A DNA stretch of 64,000 nucleotides from CAZAMB01 sp964486335 (lineage in GTDB: Bacteria > Planctomycetota > Phycisphaerae > UBA1845): positions 42,446 to 106,445 of the forward strand of contig CAZAMB010000016.1 in the NCBI GenBank assembly GCA_964486335.1, written 5' to 3'. The notes beneath the pieces are model-generated. The model was not told the DNA's origin. It ran no database searches and saw nothing but the letters and a program-made list of their open reading frames with translations. The position numbers were made by a program, and so were the translations under genes. Positions 52,701 to 60,680 of this stretch are shown here, piece after piece. The stretch's first letter is position 1. Each line of letters begins with the position of its first letter.

Positions 52701-53376
52701 TGGATCGCGTGAACGAGATGCCGAGGAAGAAATTGGTCGGCAATGACGCGACGGTTGATTCGGGCATGACGACCTCGACAAGCCGAGGTTCGTCGTCGGG
52801 AAACGAGAGTTCACCGCTCGTTCCGGGAATGCGAATGCCCCCGCCGGTAGCGCCGATGTCGTTCGCTCGCTGGGTTGTAGTCACAGATTGCGGGCAAACT
52901 TCGTACAGAGCATATCGAACCGTGTACGGCCCGCCCGTGCCCGTCGGATTAACTCTGCCCAATACTTTGAATCGAAATCGAGTAAGGTTGCATCCGACAG
53001 GCGCGGTGGTCGTGATGTCGTCCGCCAGCACCACTCCATTTCCAATTGCAACCGCCACCGCGTTGATTCCCAGTATATTGCTGTAGATCAGCCGCTCGCC
53101 TTCTCCCGCCACCCCACCGTTGTCGTCAGGAGTTTCCGTCACCGTCCCATCAGCCCCCACCACCACCCGCCGAAACATCGTGTCCGCGCGACTGGGAAAA
53201 ACTTCCAATGGCTGCTCGTCCGAATCAACTTCTGCGCTTTCGTTTTCGTCAGAACGAAGCGCTGTGACCGCCTCGTTTGAGCCGGCGGCCGGTCGTTGCT
53301 CCGCGGCCTGAATTGGCACATCCACCTGCGCCGGACTGGCCAACACGATCCACATCCAACCCCAAAATGTGACCAT
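49729..53376 (-). CDS. Large secreted protein with Cys-rich segments and C-terminal dockerin-like repeat
   Basis: The 1215-residue product starts MVTFWGWMWIVLASPAQVDV, a short signal peptide, after GGAGGA. An N-terminal beta-rich region (about 70-430) precedes a Cys-rich section (about 440-700), which includes one ACC-type unit, ACCYGSINPVTGFLDDLCANL. A beta-sandwich region with SYLVGYGNCDCPSEFDD follows. Residues ~1010-1060 are short Asp/Asn/Gly repeats (DCNHNGIPDECDL and DQNTNGLPDQCE). The C-terminal ~70 residues are two dockerin-type segments, GDVNGDGVSAPGDILDLIDV and DCDRSGEAGPADILCLVDLL. Such proteins are frequent in Phycisphaerae and their role is unknown. No cohesin is visible nearby. 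Confidence 0.85.
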   Translation of the reverse strand: MVTFWGWMWIVLASPAQVDVPIQAAEQRPAAGSNEAVTALRSDENESAEVDSDEQPLEVFPSRADTMFRRVVVGADGTVTETPDDNGGVAGEGERLIYSNILGINAVAVAIGNGVVLADDITTTAPVGCNLTRFRFKVLGRVNPTGTGGPYTVRYALYEVCPQSVTTTQRANDIGATGGGIRIPGTSGELSFPDDEPRLVEVVMPESTVASLPTNFFLGISFTRSNCGTVVGAPAMVGFSADILDHGGAPACSAYFWGFPNWPHASIWAEVFGGANCPDAFVAYSASKASGAQLNPTPQKWFMDDFHLVTDNCKMIGYEVTVRAPQSGFFEFALRRECDGEEIPGTYKTMSMNLSAQPKLRIARFTFDPPIELDGQDFYFAFKVNNPTAGPVMAGVNPSIGSSSMDYFQTAADGSCQKVSPPSGTPNPYVFHASITCEGSQPSGACCDPYLTECVGGPDAGKRCKCNAICIGGARDGQCCYPSWPCPEPGVCEPVCATPGNCEAVCREVPKGNCPFPPRGQDLDPEWVEGRTCSPDVFGDTPCGIAACCYGSINPVTGFLDDLCANLSKNECDAVEPLDRARLWQLGKYCGEGEQACPFNACIARVGPCGLVHVFPGCDDPLCCTDVCEADDWCCRVEWDEICLYWSYALCSTGPTNDGCIGPRVDYGAIELAANSSGVYANINATESETSDPGFCCHNGVGRCLGGAQMDQPCITDAECPDSRCSDFGPTPGAKGYGTIWFKFTATHTSARVDTCRSAGLDVQSSDSLLEVFAVGDPTNDQTACDALIPIACNDDAGSACPDHHNASVYVTDLVPGDTYYVVMASKTPAYEGRHYINLTSPAAPPTTVPGDRCDDAQPVDGPIVPIDFSSTTADCPLESCSPRLFNDVWFDYVATCTGEARFVLDVRKAFSYLVGYGNCDCPSEFDDPLACAEGDGPFQAAEFSVTRGRCYKLRIGGDGQSDLTGELRIECIPADCQPNGVSDDAEIDAGDSSDCNHNGIPDECDLREGVLADQNTNGLPDQCETCPSGQVVLLSPSSRTVDAGQPFALADPDELQGIRKLEFAAFTGAKPSCWTLCETNLNPALHPNYTPEVALNAVESAVETSPGRYFVALRRPITPGEVTTITYRDDLGTTSFAKLISHPGDVNGDGVSAPGDILDLIDVLNGVAQPSWGLYSTDCDRSGEAGPADILCLVDLLNAGWNGTTVPQGGGPCP

Positions 53377-53760
53377 GCAACGTCCTCCGATCCAAAGCTT
53401 CCCATCGCATGACGACGCGAGTCCAGATACGACCGCCCGTCATTATACCGCCGGAAAGCCCTCGATCTCCAATAATCCAAAAAACTGAAAAACGACGGAA
53501 AGAATTCGAGGATTTTTCACGAATTTCTGGAAACCCGTTTGGCAGTCACGTCTGGACGTGTCGCATAAGTGCGCGACTTCACGCAATTCGTAAATGGGAC
53601 ATGGATTCGCCAACGACGGCGGGTGTACGTTCGATCGCGACAGCGAGGAGTGGGTCGGTTCGAGCCGAGCCGCGCGCGTCACCAAGTCGGTACACTCGCG
53701 AACCAGAAAAGCCCGCCCCCTCACATGGCAATCGCGGCGCTATCGTTTTGAAGAACGCTG
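53377..53760. other. Intergenic region without a recognisable gene
   Basis: These 384 bp lie between the start of the dockerin-like gene and the stop of the S41 protease gene, both on the minus strand. The promoter for the dockerin-like gene should lie here. Short ORFs here show no family motifs and no hairpin with a T-run was noticed. Confidence 0.5.
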
Positions 53761-55101
53761 TTAGTTTGACTTGCCATCGCCACCGTCCATCCGTTGACGA
53801 AGGACACGCACGGCCGCCGCAAGCTGCCGATCCATGACCAGCGATGACGATTGGGCTGTCGAAGAAGTTGCCGATTCGACAATCCGCTTGTTGATGGTAG
53901 CCGCCGGTGCGTCGATCAGCCGCCGCGACTCTTGAATCGCCAGCGTCTCGTCACGTGTCAACTCGACTTCAATATCGGGTCGAACGCCCCACGCGTCCGA
54001 CGCGGCGTTGTCGGCCGTTCGATGGATGACCCGGCCGTCGGGCAATCGGTAATGGGCGACGGTCAGTTTGATGGCCGACTTCTGCCCGATCAACGGAATC
54101 AGGTGTTGCACGCTGCCTTTGCCGAAGCTCCGCTCGCCGACGATCACCGCTCGGCCGCGAGCCTGAAGCGCGCCGGCCACGATCTCCGACGAACTTGCCG
54201 ACGCCGCGTTGATCAGGATCACCAATGGCACATCGAGGTCGATGGCATCCGGCACCGCGCGATACTCGTCCACGGCGTTGCGCCGCGTCACGGTAGAGAC
54301 GATCAATCCGTCAGAAAGAAACCGATCCGCCAGGGCCACCGCCTGATGCATGAATCCGCCGGGATTGAATCGCAGATCGAGAATCAGTCCGCGCAGGCCG
54401 CCGCTTCGCAACGGCCGAATCACTTCGTCGAAATCCGTGCAAGTGTTCTCCCGAAATCCGCTGACACGGATGTAGCCGATCCGCTCCGGCCGATCGACCC
54501 AGAAATCCCAGCGATTTTCTTCGTCACGCCGAAATCCGTGCACGCTGGCCAGCGAAACCGGCCCGCGGGTCAGCATCAATGATCGGGGCATCGCGTCACC
54601 CGGATGCTGCAACTCAACGCGAACGCTTGTTCCCTGCGCGCCCACCAGCATCTCTTCGACATCAAACACCGATCGATGCTTCAGATCGTTTCCATCGATC
54701 GACACGAGCAGATCGCCCGCCAGCACGCCCTCGCGCGCCGCCGGGCTGCCCTCGATGGGAGCAATCACCACGAGATTCCCATCGCGGAACCCGACCTCAA
54801 TGCCCACACTGTCGAAATGTCCGCGATTGCGCCGTTCAAAGCTCGGGAGTTCCTCCGGAGAAAGGTACCCGCTGTAGGGGTCCAATTGCAGCAACAGTCC
54901 GCGAATCGCGCCTTCCACCAGTCGATCGTCTCGAATGGCCTGGACGAATTGCTGCCGGGCCAACGCATCTACCTCGACCAGCGCGCTGTAGGTGTTGATC
55001 ACCGAGTCCTGCTTCGCCGCCATCGGCGGGAGCTTCAGAAACATCAGCGCGATGACGCCAAACATGATCGTCCACGTCACGCTATGGTGATAAATTCGCA
55101 C
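53761..55101 (-). CDS. S41-family C-terminal processing protease with PDZ domain
   Basis: The 446-residue protein starts at GTG 55101 and has an N-terminal membrane helix (TIMFGVIALMFLKL). An N-terminal helical part leads to LLQLDPYSGYLSPEE, a PDZ domain (about 100-190, GSPAAREGVLAGDLLVSIDG) and the catalytic domain. There LRFNPGGFMHQAVALAD and INAASASSSEIVAGAL carry the nucleophile Ser, and GERSFGKGSVQHLIP the general-base Lys. It cleaves C-terminal tails of envelope proteins. It is transcribed divergently from the YkgJ-family gene. Confidence 0.92.
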   Translation of the reverse strand: MRIYHHSVTWTIMFGVIALMFLKLPPMAAKQDSVINTYSALVEVDALARQQFVQAIRDDRLVEGAIRGLLLQLDPYSGYLSPEELPSFERRNRGHFDSVGIEVGFRDGNLVVIAPIEGSPAAREGVLAGDLLVSIDGNDLKHRSVFDVEEMLVGAQGTSVRVELQHPGDAMPRSLMLTRGPVSLASVHGFRRDEENRWDFWVDRPERIGYIRVSGFRENTCTDFDEVIRPLRSGGLRGLILDLRFNPGGFMHQAVALADRFLSDGLIVSTVTRRNAVDEYRAVPDAIDLDVPLVILINAASASSSEIVAGALQARGRAVIVGERSFGKGSVQHLIPLIGQKSAIKLTVAHYRLPDGRVIHRTADNAASDAWGVRPDIEVELTRDETLAIQESRRLIDAPAATINKRIVESATSSTAQSSSLVMDRQLAAAVRVLRQRMDGGDGKSN

Positions 55102-55409
55102 GTTGGTCGTTGTCCGGGAATGACCGATCGCAGCCGGCGCGTCGTTTTCGGCGTCGGCTAAACCAAAACAGCCAGATATCTTCGCTAAGTGGTTATCGAG
55201 TGATCCAACTTCGGAATTGCCTGAATCGTGCTTTCAGAAACAATTAGTCTTTTCAATAGCTCCTGAAACATCCGATCATCGACTCGCATCTGCGGCCGGG
55301 GTACAATGATCGGACGTTGATGCTGACACTTTCCAAATGTGAGATTTCGATGTGCGTTTCATGGACCTTTCTTCCGTTTGCACTTTCATAAAGTAAGGAG
55401 TAATGGTGC
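55102..55409. other. Divergent promoter region
   Basis: These 308 bp separate the S41 protease gene (minus) and the YkgJ-family gene (plus). The stretch is more A+T-rich than its surroundings, as expected for promoters of both genes. No RNA gene or repeat was recognised. Confidence 0.5.
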
Positions 55410-55835
55410 TTGGCCGCCGAAAAGTGGTATCGCGAGGGGCTTAGGTTTTCCTGCACGCAGTGCGGCAACTGCTGTAGTGGCGATCCGGGGTACGTTTGGG
55501 CATCGAAAGAAGAGATCAGGGAGATTGCACGGTTTCTTGGGCGTACTGACGGTTGGCTCGAACCTAACCATTTGCGGCGCGTGGGTTTGCGCTACAGTCT
55601 CACCGAGCACGCCAACGGCGATTGCGTCTTTCTCAAAAGAGAGAATGGCAAGGCCATGTGCTCCATTTACCCCGTTCGGCCGCTTCAATGCCGCACTTGG
55701 CCGTTCTGGACTGAAAACCTCAAATCGCAAAAAGAATGGAACGCACTTGCCGCGGAAAAGTGTCCGGGAATGAACAAGGGGCCGCTGGTTGAATTCGTGC
55801 AAATCGAGATTCAGCGGACGCGTCGAACGTGGTAG
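55410..55835 (+). CDS. YkgJ-family cysteine-cluster protein
   Basis: The 141-residue protein starts at TTG 55410 with AAGGAG 9 nt upstream. It has the family cysteine cluster: FSCTQCGNCCSGDPGYVW near the N-terminus, GDCVFLKRENGKAMCSIYPVRPLQCR in the middle in two blocks, and a final Cys in AAEKCPGM. These cysteines probably bind zinc or an Fe-S cluster. YkgJ proteins are small cytosolic proteins of unknown role, related to flagellin N-methylase FliB. No flagellar gene is near. The use of a TTG codon is uncertain but no ATG in this frame precedes the cluster. Confidence 0.82.
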   Translation: MAAEKWYREGLRFSCTQCGNCCSGDPGYVWASKEEIREIARFLGRTDGWLEPNHLRRVGLRYSLTEHANGDCVFLKRENGKAMCSIYPVRPLQCRTWPFWTENLKSQKEWNALAAEKCPGMNKGPLVEFVQIEIQRTRRTW

Positions 55836-55893
55836 GACACTGAGGTCAGCGAAGCGACCGTTCGGTATGATCCGCGTTGATTGGAGGTAGCTA

Positions 55894-58050
55894 ATGCTCG
55901 GTCATGCGTCATTGCGAATCGGACGAATCCACAGGTTGCATTTCGTCGTGGCGATCGCTGTTTGGTTTTCATCCTTTATTCCAGAGGCTTTCGGATCGGA
56001 CAAGAGCCAGCCGCAGGCCATCAACGTCGAGAAAGTGAATCAACTTCGAGAGGACCTGCGCGGGATGATCGCGCTGGCGCGGGATCGCGTTTTTCCTTCG
56101 CTGGTGAACATCAAAGTCATCACGGTCATGTACTTCGACGGCAAGGAGCGGAAGGGGCAGGCCATCGGCAGCGGGACGATCATTTCGCCGGATGGTTACG
56201 TTTTGACAAATTTTCACGTTGTTGAAAACGGCAAGAAATTCAAATGCACACTCGCGGATAAACAGGAAGTCACCGCTGAGTTGGTCGGCGAGGATCCGCT
56301 GACGGACCTGGCGGTGCTCAAACTGAATACATCAGAGCTTCGCGAGCCGACGCAGGCGCTATCCTACGCCGTGTTCGGCGACTCGGACGAACTGGTCATC
56401 GGCGACACGGTGATGGCGATGGGGAGTCCGTGGGCGCTTTCGCGTTCGGTGACGCTGGGAATCGTCTCGAATACGGAACGTGTTCTTGCAGCCACCGAGG
56501 ACGAAGCCGGCGAAATGCACTTCGATCGGGACCAGCGCACGGGAATCTTCAACCGTTGGATTCAGCACGACGCAGCAATCAATCCGGGGAACAGCGGCGG
56601 ACCGCTGGTGAATCTCAAAGGTGAACTGGTCGGCGTAAACGCGCGCGGCACATTTTTCGGCGGCGACATGGGGTTTGCCATTCCCAGCAACGTCTGTTCA
56701 GCCGTTGCAAAGAAGCTCATCGAGCACAAGGAAGTTCCGCGGAGTTTTCTCGGCCTGTCGTTGAAGTCCATCAAGAAGTCCGGTTTCAAGGAGGGCGTGC
56801 TGATCAATTCGCTGGACAAGGACGGCCCGGCTGAGAAGGCGGGGCTGCTGGCCGGCGACGTCATCATCGCCATCGACGGCGATCCGATTACGGTGACTTT
56901 TCCGGAAGAAGTACCACCGCTCCTCAAGCGCTTGGCAGATCAGCCGATCGGTTCTTCGGTGAAGATCGCATTCCGCCGCGGCGAAGAGATGAAGGAGATC
57001 ACGGTCGTCACTGAAAAACTGCAAAAGGACAAAGGTGAGGAGGCGGCGTTTCGTGGCTGGGGGATGGTCGGGCTGGACATCACCGAGAAAATGGCCCGCG
57101 AACGAAGGCTCGACAGTACGGACGGCGTGCTGATTGACAGCGTACGCAGCGGGAGTCCGGCGGAACTTGCAGAGCCACCCCTGGCCGAAGGAGATGTGAT
57201 TCGTGAAATTGACGGCGAGGCGATTTTGAACCTCAAAACGTTGATTGAACGTTACGACAAGATCATGGCCATGGAAAAACTCCCGGAATACCTTCTGGTC
57301 GAGTTCGATCGCCAGGGCAAGAACCAACTGACGCTTCTCAAACCCAAACCCGACAAGGACGTTGATCCTCCGCGCGAAGTCGCCAAGGCGTGGATCGGCG
57401 TGGCGGTGCAGCCGGTCATCGCCAAGCTTGCCCGGCAGATGGGGGCCGAGGATTCGATCGGATTTCGCGTCACGCGGGTGTACCCGCGTACGCTGGCGGC
57501 GGAGAGCAGCATCAAGGTGGGTGACATCATTACTTCCTTGAATGGCGACCGAATGAAGCCGCGGGGCATGCAGGACGCGGGCCTTTTTCATCGCAAGGTA
57601 CGTGAACTGGGATTGGACGAATCGGCCAAGGTCGGCGTGCTCCGTGGCGAGAAAGAAGAAGTGCTGACGCTGGCATTGGAGCCGACTCGTTTGACTCCCG
57701 AAGAGGCACGGCGCGATCGCAACCGCGATTTCGAATTGACCGTTCGGGAAGTGACCTTCTTCGATCGCGACGAAAACCGGTGGGACGACACCGTTCGGGG
57801 CGTGATCGTGGAACGGGTCGAACCGGCGGGCTGGGCAAGTCTCGGGGGCATTTATTCGGGCGATTTGATTCAGCGGATCGACGAAGCAGCCATTGGCGAC
57901 CTCGCGGACTATCGCAAGGCGATCGAAACGATTACGGAAGCCAAGCCGGAGCGGACTGTGTTCGTTGTCTTGCGCGGCGTGCGTACGCATTTTCAATATG
58001 TGGAACCCGACTGGTCGCCCGGCGGCGAGCCTGCGGACGACGTGGAATAA
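55894..58050 (+). CDS. HtrA/DegP-like serine protease with four PDZ-like domains
   Basis: ATG 55894, 5 nt after GGAGGT, gives 718 residues with a signal peptide (HFVVAIAVWFSSFIPEAFG). The trypsin-like domain (about 60-270) has the full catalytic triad: H108 in TNFHVVE, D138 in DPLTDLAVLKL and S234 in NPGNSGGPL. Up to four PDZ domains follow to the C-terminus (about 280-370, 390-480, 500-600, 630-710); DegP has two. It should degrade or chaperone misfolded envelope proteins. A catalytically dead relative is encoded 18 bp downstream. Confidence 0.92.
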   Translation: MLGHASLRIGRIHRLHFVVAIAVWFSSFIPEAFGSDKSQPQAINVEKVNQLREDLRGMIALARDRVFPSLVNIKVITVMYFDGKERKGQAIGSGTIISPDGYVLTNFHVVENGKKFKCTLADKQEVTAELVGEDPLTDLAVLKLNTSELREPTQALSYAVFGDSDELVIGDTVMAMGSPWALSRSVTLGIVSNTERVLAATEDEAGEMHFDRDQRTGIFNRWIQHDAAINPGNSGGPLVNLKGELVGVNARGTFFGGDMGFAIPSNVCSAVAKKLIEHKEVPRSFLGLSLKSIKKSGFKEGVLINSLDKDGPAEKAGLLAGDVIIAIDGDPITVTFPEEVPPLLKRLADQPIGSSVKIAFRRGEEMKEITVVTEKLQKDKGEEAAFRGWGMVGLDITEKMARERRLDSTDGVLIDSVRSGSPAELAEPPLAEGDVIREIDGEAILNLKTLIERYDKIMAMEKLPEYLLVEFDRQGKNQLTLLKPKPDKDVDPPREVAKAWIGVAVQPVIAKLARQMGAEDSIGFRVTRVYPRTLAAESSIKVGDIITSLNGDRMKPRGMQDAGLFHRKVRELGLDESAKVGVLRGEKEEVLTLALEPTRLTPEEARRDRNRDFELTVREVTFFDRDENRWDDTVRGVIVERVEPAGWASLGGIYSGDLIQRIDEAAIGDLADYRKAIETITEAKPERTVFVVLRGVRTHFQYVEPDWSPGGEPADDVE

Positions 58051-58068
58051 GAAAAGGAGTTGCAGCCA

Positions 58069-58914
58069 ATGAAAAGGCGGATGTTACCGGGCGGCGCGTT
58101 TGGTTGGACACTTGTCCTCGTCGGCCTGGCGTGCTCGCGATGTGCGATCGCCGCGGAGGCGATTCCGTACGACAAGTTCCTTGCGGAGCGCGGGCCGATG
58201 CTGGTGACGGTGAAGTTCGTACTCAAGGTCAGCATGGGGTCGATGTTCGGCGGCGATGAAGAAACGGACACGGAAATCACGGGCGTGATGATCGATGCCA
58301 AAGGGCTTGTGCTGTGTTCCAACACGCAACTCGGCGGATTCATAGGAATGCTCAAGAGCATGATGGGGTCGATGGGCGGAGAGATGTCGGCTACTCCGAC
58401 GGACCTGAAGGTCCTCGTTGGCGACGACACGGAGGGTCGGGATGCGGAGTTGATCGCTCGGGATACGGAACTCGACCTTGCGTGGGTTCGCATCAAAGAG
58501 CCGGGTGAAAAGGAATATGCGTATGTTGATTTCGCCAAATCGGCCAAACCCGCGATCGGAGACACCGTGATTTCGATTCGACGGCTGGGTAAGTTTTTTG
58601 CGCGGTCGGCCGTGGTGGCGGAAGGGCGCATCGGCGGCACGACCAGCAAGCCGCGAGAACTGCTCATTCCTACGGGTGGACTTGCGGGCGGACTGGGCGC
58701 GCCGGTGTTCGACGCGAGCGGCAAGCCGGTCGGCGTGATGGTCATGCAGGCGCCGGAGGCTGAGGATTCCGGCGGGAATCCGATGGCGATGCTTGGGAGA
58801 ATGTCGGGCATGCAGGACATGATGTCTGGCTTTCTGCTTCCGGCGGACATCGTGGTGAAAGCGACGGAGCGCGCTCTGGCGACAGTAGCTCCGGAGCCGG
58901 TCAAGACTGATTAG
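58069..58914 (+). CDS. Inactive trypsin-like protein (pseudoprotease) coupled to HtrA
   Basis: ATG 58069, 9 nt after AAGGAG, gives 281 residues with a signal peptide (TLVLVGLACSRCAIAAEA). The fold follows HtrA: TEITGVMIDAKGLVLCSNTQ, ARDTELDLAWVRI and GGLAGGLGAPVFDASGKPVG. The His position is lost (LCSNTQ in place of TNxHV) and the nucleophile GNSGGP is GGLGAP, so only the Asp remains. It lacks PDZ domains and has a Met/Gly-rich insert (about 85-110). It was probably duplicated from the protease gene next to it and may act as its regulator or adaptor, which is inference. Confidence 0.76.
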   Translation: MKRRMLPGGAFGWTLVLVGLACSRCAIAAEAIPYDKFLAERGPMLVTVKFVLKVSMGSMFGGDEETDTEITGVMIDAKGLVLCSNTQLGGFIGMLKSMMGSMGGEMSATPTDLKVLVGDDTEGRDAELIARDTELDLAWVRIKEPGEKEYAYVDFAKSAKPAIGDTVISIRRLGKFFARSAVVAEGRIGGTTSKPRELLIPTGGLAGGLGAPVFDASGKPVGVMVMQAPEAEDSGGNPMAMLGRMSGMQDMMSGFLLPADIVVKATERALATVAPEPVKTD

Positions 58915-59129
58915 ATTGCCGCGACAGCCTGAATAGCCATCGATCCTTGATAATGTGCGATTGTTTGCCCGCTCTTTCGCGCATTCATGCCAGTTGTTCG
59001 CGCATAGAGACCACTTGTGGTTGCCGAATCGCGTTTCCCGTCTTATGCTCGCGCTGACGTTTCGGGTCATTGATTTCGAATTAGAATCAATCGTGCTTCC
59101 TTTTTCGTTCATCGGGAGTCTGACGGCGC

Positions 59130-60668
59130 ATGGCGACTGGGGCGGCTGAGACGCGCGCGACGCTGCTGACAAAATGTCTCGGGGTAATCGAGCGTGTTGG
59201 AAATGCGTTGCCCCAGCCGGCGACGCTGTTCCTGATCTGTGCATTGGGCGTGGTGGTATTCTCTGATATCGTCGCGCGCAGCGGGGCGGAAGTCGTTCAC
59301 CCCGGCACCGGCGCGACGATTCAGCCGGTTAGTCTTCTTACTGTCAACGGGCTGCATCGCATTCTGACGGGCATGGTGACAAACTTCACCGGGTTTGCGC
59401 CGTTGGGAACCGTGCTCGTCGCGCTGCTCGGCATCGGCGTCGCCGAATCGAGCGGACTCATCGGGGCGGCGATGCGGCTCCTCGTGCTTTCCTCGCCGCG
59501 CCGTTTGCTCACCGTCGTGGTTGTATTCGCGGGAGTGATGTCCAACACCGCGAGCGAAATCGGATATGTGCTGCTGGTCCCCTTGGCCGCGATCATATTT
59601 CAAGCGGCTGGACGCCATCCGATCGCCGGTCTCGCCGCGGCGTTTGCCGGAGTTTCCGGCGGATACAGTGCGAATCTGCTGCTGGGGACGATTGATCCGC
59701 TGTTATCCGGCTTGACTCAGGAGGCCGCGCAAATCATCGAGCCGGGCGTCAAGGTGAACCCGGCCTGTAATTACTATTTCATGTTTGTTTCGACGTTTAT
59801 GATCACGGCTGTGGGATCATGGGTGACGGAAAAACTTGTTGTTCCGCGTTTGGGGGCATGGCGAGGCCAACCAGCGGTCGCCGCAAATCCTGAGCAGACG
59901 CGTTCAACTGAATTCGGACCGTTGAGCCAACTGGAGAAACGGGGACTTTGGTTTTCGTTCGCGGCGGCGCTCGTGTTCGGAGGCTTGCTTGCCTTGGGAA
60001 CCATTCCGAAACAGGGATTTCTTCGCGATCCGAAGACGTTTGACCTGCTGCATTCGCCGTTCATGTCGGGAATCGTGGCGTTCATCTTTTTCGGCGGCGT
60101 GTTGATCGGGCTGGCGTACGGCATCGGCGCCAAGTCGATTCGAAACGACAACGACGCGATCAAGGGCATGGCCAAGTCGATGGAGACGCTGGGCGGATAC
60201 CTCGTGCTCGTTTTTTTTGCCGCGCAGTTCGTGGCCTATTTCAATTGGACGAATCTCGGTTTGATTGTAGCGGTGAAGGGCGCCGCGACGTTGAAGGCCA
60301 TGGGACTCGGCGGATTTCCGTTGTTGCTTGGGTTGGTGTTTTTATCGGCGATCATCAACCTGTTCATGGGCAGCGCGTCGGCGAAGTGGGCGGTGATGGC
60401 GCCGGTCTTTGTACCGATGTTCATGCTGCTTGGGTTTCCGCCGGAAGTGATTCAGGCGGGTTATCGGGTTGGCGATAGCTGCACGAACATCATCTCGCCC
60501 ATGATGTCCTACTTTGCATTGATCATCGCTTTCTTTCAGCGTTATGAGCCGAACGCGGGAATCGGTACACTGGTGGCGACCATGCTTCCTTATTCCGTTG
60601 CTTTTCTGATCGCGTGGAGCGCGCTGCTTGCGATCTGGTGCGCGTTCGACCTTCCATTCGGATTCTAG
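59130..60668 (+). CDS. AbgT-family transporter
   Basis: The 512-residue protein has about 12 membrane segments and AbgT-family blocks: ATLFLICALGVVVFSDIVAR, a large loop with GLHRILTGMVTNFTGFAPLG, then MSNTASEIGYVLLVPLAAIIF and INLFMGSASAKWAVMAPVFV. The C-terminal SCTNIISPMMSYFALIIAFF is also family-like. Members move p-aminobenzoyl-glutamate or export sulfonamides by proton coupling. The substrate here is unknown. The ATG at 59130 has only a distant GGGAG. The next gene follows after 12 bp. Confidence 0.87.
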   Translation: MATGAAETRATLLTKCLGVIERVGNALPQPATLFLICALGVVVFSDIVARSGAEVVHPGTGATIQPVSLLTVNGLHRILTGMVTNFTGFAPLGTVLVALLGIGVAESSGLIGAAMRLLVLSSPRRLLTVVVVFAGVMSNTASEIGYVLLVPLAAIIFQAAGRHPIAGLAAAFAGVSGGYSANLLLGTIDPLLSGLTQEAAQIIEPGVKVNPACNYYFMFVSTFMITAVGSWVTEKLVVPRLGAWRGQPAVAANPEQTRSTEFGPLSQLEKRGLWFSFAAALVFGGLLALGTIPKQGFLRDPKTFDLLHSPFMSGIVAFIFFGGVLIGLAYGIGAKSIRNDNDAIKGMAKSMETLGGYLVLVFFAAQFVAYFNWTNLGLIVAVKGAATLKAMGLGGFPLLLGLVFLSAIINLFMGSASAKWAVMAPVFVPMFMLLGFPPEVIQAGYRVGDSCTNIISPMMSYFALIIAFFQRYEPNAGIGTLVATMLPYSVAFLIAWSALLAIWCAFDLPFGF

Positions 60669-60680
60669 AGGATCTGCCCG

